From positions 44,397,676 through 44,461,675 of the forward strand of contig CM049311.1 of the NCBI GenBank assembly GCA_026874595.1: DNA of 64,000 bases, given 5' to 3'. The position numbers and the translations under genes are program-made. A model generated the notes under the pieces. The model did no database searches. It was given only the letters and a program-made list of their open reading frames with translations, and had not been told where the DNA came from. Shown in pieces: positions 56,976 through 64,000 of this stretch. Every line of letters begins with the position of its first letter. The first letter of the stretch is position 1. This stretch comes from Sipunculus nudus (taxonomy: Eukaryota; Annelida; Sipuncula; Golfingiida; Sipunculidae).

Positions 56976-59373
56976 GACTCATGGGTCATGACGCTAAGGT
57001 GCAAAGCATGACCTGCGACATCATGGGCTGCGATTCACAACTTCCAGTCAAATTGCTGAAGAACCTACATGCCAGTTTGTTGAAACTTTCTACGTTGACA
57101 TAAATATATATCACATATGTCTGGTTAAAACACAGTGAATTGATTGTCTGAGGCAAAATGTGTGGTTGTTGAGCTATCAGGAACTAATCCCAAAGCTTGC
57201 TTGATACCTGTCAGTCTCAAAAGGAATACCACACAGGCAAAATATAAGATCAAAATATTTAGCAAAAAATCAAGGAAATCCATGCAAGAATTATTGTGAA
57301 ACGGGTGCTTCTATATTAATTTTTATTCAATACCAGCCAACTGTATTGAGCTTGTATTGAATAAAAATGGCCATATTTATTAAGAAATATTTGACCAAAT
57401 GCAAGATTACATTAATATACGTCCCACTGCGTTCACTTTAATAGTTCTTGAGATAATATGTTAAAAAGTAATTTTAAGATGTCTTTCTGGTGGCCATATT
57501 GGATTTCTTACAGGTCGAAAATTGAACAACAAACATCCTCTAATTGGGACTAAACATTAAAAAAAATCACAGAAACTGCACTGGCAAAAGGATTTCTAAG
57601 CTGGCTACATAATGGATTTCTGACAAGTCTCACATTTGATATCACACATCCTCCAATAAGAGACCAAAGCATTCTTACAGTTATGAATGCCCAAAACAAT
57701 TTATAAGGCATGATCAGGTTGGAGAGCTCTCATAACAGATTTATGGACATGCAAATGTAAAAAGTTAAAGTCCAACATTTTTTAATTATCACCTTGCTTT
57801 TCAAAGGGGTCAGCAGGATAGGTAAACTGCTAAACCTGAAAGAAAAGAAATGCAGAAAGCATCACTAAGATTCTTTTAATCAAATAAAGCCATCCTAAAT
57901 CCAGGTACAGACCCACATGTTATCAGAACAAACACTTCCTGGTATGTCTGATGATTTGTTTAGTAATTTTTAGATATCTAGAAAACCAAGTTTATTGCTG
58001 TGATTCCATGAAATAAACTGCAAAATGTTCCCTTCATCTTACAAATCAGTAACTGAAGATTAACACTTTACTCCCATAGTCTTAATGCCTGGCCAAAGCA
58101 TTCTGGCAACAGTGTTTTTGTTATGCACTAATGATATGTCCTTATCACTCCATGGGCTGATACAAAAGGGAGTCATATATCGCAAGTGTCACTGACAATT
58201 ATGGGCACACAGTGAGATGTACCAGTTGGAGTGCAATGGTTATATAATCAAGAAAAAAAAATGAGATGGTCAACAAAGTAAGTTTTTATTGTGAACATCC
58301 CTGACCTATGACCTTGGCCTTTTGCCCACATATCAATTGGATTCTTTTTAAAGTGATGGGTAACTAATAACCACTAAAAACTGGAGTAATCACTTGGCAA
58401 CCAGTGTGTAAATAACTTTGATCTTCAACCTTTAACCTCCTGACCAGCCGACCCCAAAATCAATAAGTTGTTTCTTCAAACTAAAAGACCCATAAATATG
58501 TTTGAATCAAATTGAGTGATGCATAGATAAGGCATATTTGAAAGACTGAACATTTGGGATAAACAGTTTAGCTTGCAATATGTTCACAAGCATTTGGAAC
58601 AATTTAGTATTGTGACCTTGACCTCTGACCTTTTGAACTCAACATCAATAGGGTTCTTTCCCCTATTATATATCAGGCGAAAGTTATCGGTTGAACTTAA
58701 AATGACTCCACGCAAGAAGTGGGTGCTGTGAACTTGACCTTTGACCTCAAAATCAACAGGTCTTTTTCCCTGTTGACAGAGAAGCGATATGTCTCTGCTG
58801 GAAGATTTGGAATTAAAATTTTAGCTTGAAATGTGTCCAAAACTTTTTTAAAGAAGTAGATTTTGTGACCTTGACCTTTGACCTTGTGACCTCAAAATCT
58901 ATAGGATTCTTCTCCCACTTCGTAGGTAAAACATATGTGAAAGTTCAAAGGATTGGGATGAAAAGTTTGGCTTAAAATGCATGCAAAAGCTTTTCAAAGA
59001 AGTGGGTTCTGTGACCTTGACCTTTGGCCTTGTGACATCAAAATAATTATTTTTTTTTCCCCTGTTGGTAGGTGAGCTATGTGAAAGATGGAAGGTTTCG
59101 GATGAAAATTTTGGCTATAAAACCTAATTCTGTGGGGTGAAAACACAACCCGTAACTCGTAGAATAAAGGTCGCAGTGACCTAATTTCAGGTTTGCAAGG
59201 AGATCTTTTTAGAACCTCTAAGACCGCATACGGTTTATGATCCTAGCCCTTAAGGTTACGATTTGTGCCTTGCTAACGGACGGACGGACGGCCGGCCGGA
59301 CAGACGGAAGGACGACGAACAAAAACCTATCGCTATAGCCCAGCTTGACTGAAAGTCAGCTGAGCTAAAAAAA
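56971..59373 (+). mobile_element. Pearl-like element, copy 3, expanded, inserted in gag
   Basis: The left end CAAGTGACTCATGGGTCATG and the right end CAGCTGAGCTAAAAAAAA match copies 1 and 2. The core is much longer (2.4 kb). Its right third holds tandem units of about 115-145 bases starting at about 58614, 58730, 58865 and 59010, each headed by TGACCTTGACCT(T/C)TGACC-like sequence, followed by a GGACGG microsatellite (59277-59313), TATCGCTATAG and a hairpin. Gag homology resumes right after it. No protein is encoded. Confidence 0.75.
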
Positions 59374-59960
59374 ACAGTCTATGACACTGCTAAAGAAGCG
59401 CTCTCGGGCTTTTTTGGCGCCCAAACGGAATACTGAGTACGACCTTTTCAAATTCCGAGAGGCTAGACAAGAAGATCATGAGGATCTCGATACATTTTAC
59501 GCTCGTCTGAAGAATTTGTATGTTAACAGCAACTTCGCAGATTGTGACAGTGAGATAAAAAATCTCAGAGAATTCACAAGTGTACCTCAACAAAACTCAG
59601 AGAAGAAGGTTTGTGTAAACCGGATGTTAAGTTGACTGATCTGCTTCGTCTTAGCCGTACCATGGAAACCTCACGGAGTAAGGCAAAAGCAATATAGGGT
59701 AAGTTACATACTTCTACCCAACTGGATTCTGTAAAAAAACCTTTCTGTTAGGCAGAAGAAACCTATGCCTTCGTTGACTCCCAGAAGCCAGTTAACACTT
59801 GAGATAAGCCTGTTAAAACCTGTTTCCGCTGTGGTGACAAGTGGCCTCATCCTAAGGGGAAACGATGCCCCGCTCAAGGAAAATGTACTCTAACTGGTTC
59901 CTGGAATCATTTTGCTCCTGTGTTTTCAAAATCAAAGTCTTCTCCATCAGACTCTCGTGT
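59374..59960 (+). pseudogene. Gypsy B gag, C-terminal part with zinc knuckle
   Basis: The frame resumes with AKEAL and, after one frameshift, FLAPKRNTEYDLFKFREARQ and LDTFYARLKNLYVNSNF. After stops near 59630 comes a CCHC-type knuckle reading CFRCGDKWPHPKGKRCPAQG (about 59821) and a second partial one ending WNHFAPV. Gag binds element RNA through the knuckle. Confidence 0.75.
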
Positions 59961-60030
59961 TCATTCACTTAGTTCTGGAGTTGAGTATCAAGAAATATAC
60001 CACATATCTAGTTCACATTAGAGCTCATAT

Positions 60031-60300
60031 ATGTATCAAGTTGAACTACAGATTAACGGTTCACCGACAGTAATGGAAATTGATACAGGCAGTTCGGTGT
60101 CTTTAATGAACAGTGACACATTTAACAAGCTGTGTGCTGATGATAAACCTAAGCTTAAGAAATCCAGTATTGCTCTGCGAACATATACTGGGGAAGTAAT
60201 TCTGCCTGAAGGAGTTGCTACAGTTAATGTGCAATACAAAGAACAATGTGATGAGTTAGAACTCCATATATTGCGTTGAACCGGGTCAAAATTATTAAGA
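60031..60300 (+). pseudogene. Gypsy B retropepsin
   Basis: VMEIDTGSSVSLMNSDTF carries an intact D-T-G active site (Asp codon at 60082), followed by LRTYTGEVILPEGVATVNVQ. The domain stays open for 82 codons and then shifts frame into a VIGFA-like end. This is the best preserved catalytic site of the element. Confidence 0.8.
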
Positions 60301-60305
60301 CGTGA

Positions 60306-60860
60306 TTGGCTTTGCAAATTCGGATTAATTGGCCAGAAATTCACCAGGTGAGTCACATTACGCAAGAATTCTCTGAAGTATTCAGAAAGGACCTAGGCCT
60401 GTACACTTGGGGCCCAGTTAACATCCAGATTAGTAAGGATGCCGTTCCTCGATTTCACGAAGCTCGCCCGGTGCCTTTAGCCATGAAAGCTAAAGTCATG
60501 GATGAACTTGACCGTTTAGAGCGTGATGGTGTTATCAGACCAGTTACTACTTCAGAGTGGGCAGCTCCAATCGTTCCGGTTCTCATGTCATCTGAAAAAA
60601 ATCGCATTTGTGGCAGTTACAAATTGACTGTTAACCAAGCAGGTAACTCTGACACATACACATTACCACACCTTGAGGAGTTATATGCTAAACTGTCAGG
60701 TGGGACTGTGTATTCAAAACTTGACCTTAAGTGATGCTTGTCAACAACTGCAGTTAGACGAGGAATCTGAGATGCTGACAACAATCAACACGCCGAAAGA
60801 CTTGCTGGTTTACAACCGCTTACCGTGAGGAATTAGCACAGCACCATGAATCTACACGGG
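60306..60860 (+). pseudogene. Gypsy B reverse transcriptase, truncated
   Basis: It covers fingers and palm start: ARPVPLAMKAKVMDELDRLE, DGVIRPVTTSEWAAPIVPVL, then LPHLEELYAKLSGGTVYSKL with the motif A Asp, DACQQL in a shifted frame, and GISTAP near 60830. Homology ends there, so the YxDD box, thumb and RNase H are gone. Confidence 0.8.
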
Positions 60861-61914
60861 ACCCATTTCTATCAACCTAATCAAACAAACACTCAATTCA
60901 TCAGATGTGTTAGCCTACGGCTGTAATAGAAAAGTAATAGCTGTTATTCTATTACTTGGGATACTTTTACCCTTACTAGCTCAATTTTCTTTTATATCAA
61001 TAGTATTACTAACTTTGAAAACCTGTAATATTCTATTAATATTACGTATTACTATCGCCTCATTCCTTGTTGTAATATGCCACTGATGTAACTGTTGTTA
61101 ATACTCATAATTATTACACATGATGAATGACATGGTCAGTCTGTCAGATATGTTGTTTTATACTATTTTCACATACAACGGTTGTCATTTAATGTCTTCA
61201 TTAGGCTACAGCCACAAATTATTCATAAGTTGATATTATATAAATAATAACATATGGTTGTTATTATTATTGTTATTATTATTGTTATCATTGTTATTAT
61301 TATATGATTACATATGGTTAACATATTGTTATATGCTTTATACAATGTCAGTGAGATTTCCTTTAACAATATAACTTTTATATATTAACTTTTATATAAC
61401 TTTTTATGTTGTAGTTTCTGAACAATCCCACCAGTATTTTGAATTTGCATAATACAACATTAAGTAAATTGTATATCTTGTCCTGGCTAAGAAATATATT
61501 TTTGAGAACCAACGAGACCAGATGTTTCTTTAATGCAAACAGTCTACTATAATAATTTATTGCTTTGATATATTTCCACTGTATATGGCCTGATTATATG
61601 CCCTAGAGTTTGCATTTCGCCTCAGTATTTTGATTAAGCATAACACAACATGGTATATATTTTTATTTTGTCCTGGGTTTTCATTAATAAAATATTTTTT
61701 AACTTTGTGAGTTAATATTTAATTTAATAAAATCATTAAACAAGTTTGGTTACGAAAAATTCTCATTAAAGTACTCATGGGTACATTTTGAGTACTCGGT
61801 ACTCATACTCGAGTACTTTTGAAAAGTGCAAAGTACTCATACTTATACATGAGTACTTTTAAAGTACTCAGTACTCGTACTCGAGTACTTTAAAAGTACT
61901 TTGACCCAACTCTG
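60861..61914. mobile_element. AT-rich insert or replacement with a hAT-like right end
   Basis: It separates the RT fragment from the integrase. The right end is a stack of GAGTACT/AGTACTC motifs (61768-61905) closing with AAAGTACTTTGACCCAACTCTG, the form of the terminal repeat of many hAT-type MITEs. No matching left end was found, so the left part was lost with the missing pol segment. The interior has GTAATAG/CTATTAC motifs and an ATT/GTT microsatellite (61255-61300). Confidence 0.55.
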
Positions 61915-62700
61915 CATTGTACATTTCACCTTGAATGGGTGGCCTGATAGAATAGAAGAAGACGCGTTTAAACCGTACTTCTCGCGACGTTCTGAACTTT
62001 CAGTACAGTCAGGCTGTCTTATGTGGGGATTCGTCATTCTACCGCGATTTCGTGACTTGTTGCTGAACGAGCCGCACGATACGCATCAAGGGATGGTGCG
62101 CATGAAGTCGCTAAGTAGATCATATCTGTGGTGGCCAAACCTAGATAAAGACATTGGAAGGTGTTGTACGACAATGTCGAATTTGCCAGGAACTCGGAAA
62201 TAAACCACCACTTGCACCATTAAACCCTTGGAACTGTCCGACAGAGCCTTGGAGCCGGATACATATCGATTATACAGGCCCAGTTGAGGGTAAGATGATC
62301 TTAGTTATAGTTGATGTTGGGACAAAGTTTCTTGACGCACATGTCATGACTTCAAGTATTGCTTCAGCCACAATTGATAAATTGCAACAAACATTTGCAA
62401 CTCATGGTATTCCGCGATCAGTCGTATCACCATACCACCCTTCTAGTAATGGACTCGCTGAGAGAGCAGTCCAGAGTATTATGAATATTCTCAAAAAGTT
62501 CAAGGATAGATTGTTGGAATCTGCTTTTTACCCTTTCCTACTCAAGTATAACATTACGCATCATACGACTACAAGTGAAGCACCTTCTGTGCTCTTAATG
62601 AAACGCAAGTTACGCTGGATTCAGTTCGACCAGATCTGGAAGCGCATGTTCATGACAAACAAGAGAACATGAAACGCCAGCATGATCAGCATGCTAAATC
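61915..62700 (+). pseudogene. Gypsy B integrase
   Basis: The linker (WPDRIEEDAFKPYFSRR) is followed by the zinc domain with His in EPHDTHQGMVRMKSLSRS and the Cys pair in CRICQEL. The catalytic core has its first Asp in IHIDYTGP and its Glu in NGLAERAVQ. The stretch that should hold the second Asp is missing, since IPRSVVS runs straight into PYHPSSNG. Frame breaks occur near 62155 and 62630. Integrase would join element DNA to the host genome. Confidence 0.8.
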
Positions 62701-63200
62701 TCGCACATTTTACATTGGTGATACAGTGTATGCTCAGAACTTTGCACCTAGAGGACCAAAGTGGATTCAAGGAGTATACAGGAACAGCTCGGACCTGTAA
62801 CATTCACTTTCGCCTTTATAATTGACGAGTGTGGAAGCGTGATCAAGACCATCTCAAACCAGCCTACGATATTCAAGAGGAAAGTTTTAGTAGTGTTTAT
62901 AGTTCAGTGTATGTGGAACAACCACATATTGTGAGTGCAATTGTACCAAGTGTTTCTGTTAATGTGCCAAATCCACCACCAGCTTTTGTGGATACCGATA
63001 TATCTTCTGGTTCTGCTGCGTCAGTGGAGGGAGCACAGGTTAGTGTTAGTGAAACTGATGCACCTCAAAAATTCGCCAGCGGCACTTCTGTTTCTGTTAA
63101 ATCTGCTAAGGAAACTCGCAAAGTTAATGTGCAAGTGTCAACTTAATTGCACAATTCAAAAAGAACAATTCGTGAAACTGAAACACATGATCTGTAACTT
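62701..63200 (+). pseudogene. Gypsy B integrase C-terminal tail
   Basis: FYIGDTVYAQNFAPRGPKWI is the C-terminal DNA-binding part. RDQDHLKPAYD follows after a stop, then a Ser/Val-rich linker and a final SKRTIRETE-like end. No envelope-like gene follows. Confidence 0.7.
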
Positions 63201-63448
63201 GAATAAGTTCTTTACTCATAAGTTGTTAACTCATAATTGCACCTAATGTTGGTGCACCTAATGCACCTAATGTTGCATGATCATAGTGGACATTTATCTC
63301 ATTACTTCGTAATCTTTTTACATACAGTTACAGGGATGTTATATGACGTATGTGAACATGTGAAGTCTACAGAATATTTTGGATTACAGTTATAACTGAA
63401 CTTGATAATTTTCTTTAAATGGATACAACTTATACCACTTCGCAGCTT

Positions 63449-63460
63449 AGAAGGGAGGAA
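63449..63460 (+). promoter_or_regulatory. Polypurine tract of gypsy element B
   Basis: AGAAGGGAGGAA lies immediately before the 3' LTR, where a gypsy element primes plus-strand synthesis. Confidence 0.75.
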
Positions 63461-63677
63461 TTTTATATTATATTGCCGTAATGTTAAATGAAGAGCTCTA
63501 TAATAGGGGTCTCCGAGAACCGTCATCTCTCTCCTATTTATAGTGTCGTAATGACATGCGCACAGTATGTTTCCGTTGTGTACTTTTGTTTTAAGTTGTG
63601 TTAGGAATATACTTTTGTACCGTGGAAGAACGGTCTTGTTGCTTTCTTCAGTCATATATTTCTGTCGGAACATAACA
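63461..63677 (+). repeat. 3' LTR of gypsy element B
   Basis: Matches 55307-55514. The start reads TTTTAT where the 5' LTR has TGTTAT, and the end ATAACA is intact. It carries about nine extra bases in the middle (a TCTCTCCTATTTATAG stretch). GGTAC follows at 63678. Confidence 0.85.
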
Positions 63678-63682
63678 GGTAC

Positions 63683-64000
63683 AATCTGAAAAAGAGTGAG
63701 TGAATGAAGAATAATTTGTTTATTTAATAAATATTCTTTACACAAAAAATAAACCGGAACAGTTTCAGTACCATATTTAAAAACTATAAATTTTAGATTA
63801 TTAAAAATAATAATTTTAATAAAATAAACGTTCGTTTTATTCCCCCAAGGAAGTTCATTGAAGAACTAAAAGCCTAGATTTTTATCACGAATCTACAGAT
63901 GTCACCTAAGAACCTCTAAGGTTCCTGTGAGAACATTTCAAGAGGTTGTAGATGGAACCCATAACATTTCTTGAAGGAACCCTCCAGAAGGTTCCAAAAC
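63683..64000. other. AT-rich flank and GGTTCC-rich patch at window end
   Basis: From about 63900 the sequence repeats AGGTTCC/GGAACC motifs (AACCTCTAAGGTTCC, GAAGGAACCCTCCAGAAGG), similar to 53115-53200. It may be the beginning of a repeat that continues beyond the window. Confidence 0.4.

Larger units (their letters stand above)
55307..63677 (+). mobile_element. Ty3/gypsy retrotransposon B, both LTRs, decayed
   Basis: This 8.4-kb element is bounded by a 5-base target duplication (GGTAC), with LTRs of about 208 and 217 bases, gag with a zinc knuckle, retropepsin, RT, integrase, and a purine-rich tract before the 3' LTR. Three insertions lie inside: a palindromic MITE (55572-56779), a pearl-like repeat (56971-59373) and an AT-rich insert that replaced the RT active site and RNase H (about 60860-61914). 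The two LTRs have many differences, so the insertion is old. Confidence 0.9.

Noticed and set aside
28399-63677. Possible endogenous retrovirus with an envelope gene
   Set aside because: Neither gypsy element has a signal peptide or membrane-spanning frame between integrase and the 3' end. Both are plain LTR retrotransposons.
1-64000. tRNA, rRNA or other structured RNA genes
   Set aside because: I looked for tRNA A/B-box pairs with a cloverleaf and for conserved rRNA or snRNA words and saw none. A covariance-model search would be decisive.

Overview
This is a metazoan nuclear window, AT-rich and intron-bearing, made almost entirely of transposable elements and duplicated non-coding DNA. I recognise no complete host gene. 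A marine invertebrate, most likely a mollusc, is suggested by several short repeats built like the bivalve 'pearl'/Helitron-like non-autonomous elements (a core of roughly 150-bp tandem units, then a GGAC-rich microsatellite, then a hairpin terminus). The Ty3/gypsy, Tx1/L1, CR1/L2-like, hAT and pogo/Tigger lineages present are all common in molluscs. The species cannot be named from the sequence.

Layout: (1) 1-14004 and 14917-28722 are two near-identical copies (A and B) of one segment of at least 14 kb in direct orientation, separated by about 0.9 kb that starts with a 145-bp tandem-repeat element. Each copy holds older internal repeats (2.4-5.9 kb; 4.0 versus 10.1 kb), microsatellites, a decayed PHD-finger-like exon, a few weak exon candidates, an internally deleted pogo/Tigger transposon and the 5' end of a Ty3/gypsy retrotransposon. 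(2) 28399-36.95 kb is that gypsy element (A) continuing out of copy B. Its protease region is split by a 4.6-kb DNA transposon that itself carries two MITEs. (3) 36.98-38.83 kb is a 5'-truncated CR1/L2-like LINE. (4) 39.08-49.6 kb is a decayed hAT transposase gene (BED finger exon, short exon, long transposase exon). Its first intron holds a pearl-like repeat and a full-length Tx1/L1 LINE with a 14-bp target-site duplication. (5) 50.4-53.1 kb holds an isolated LTR, a reversed pearl-like repeat and three phase-compatible exons of a Ulp1/C48-type cysteine peptidase. (6) 55307-63677 is a structurally complete but decayed Ty3/gypsy element (B) with LTRs and a 5-bp target-site duplication, interrupted by a palindromic MITE placed 13 bases into gag, a 2.4-kb pearl-like repeat and an AT-rich insert with a hAT-like end.

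No element looks able to move on its own, since every reading frame carries stops, frameshifts or missing catalytic residues. The main interest lies in the nested order of insertions, the large duplication (real or an assembly artefact), the incompletely classified DNA transposon in 29.6-34.2 kb, and a short-repeat family carrying palindromic and AGGTCA-type half-site arrays.
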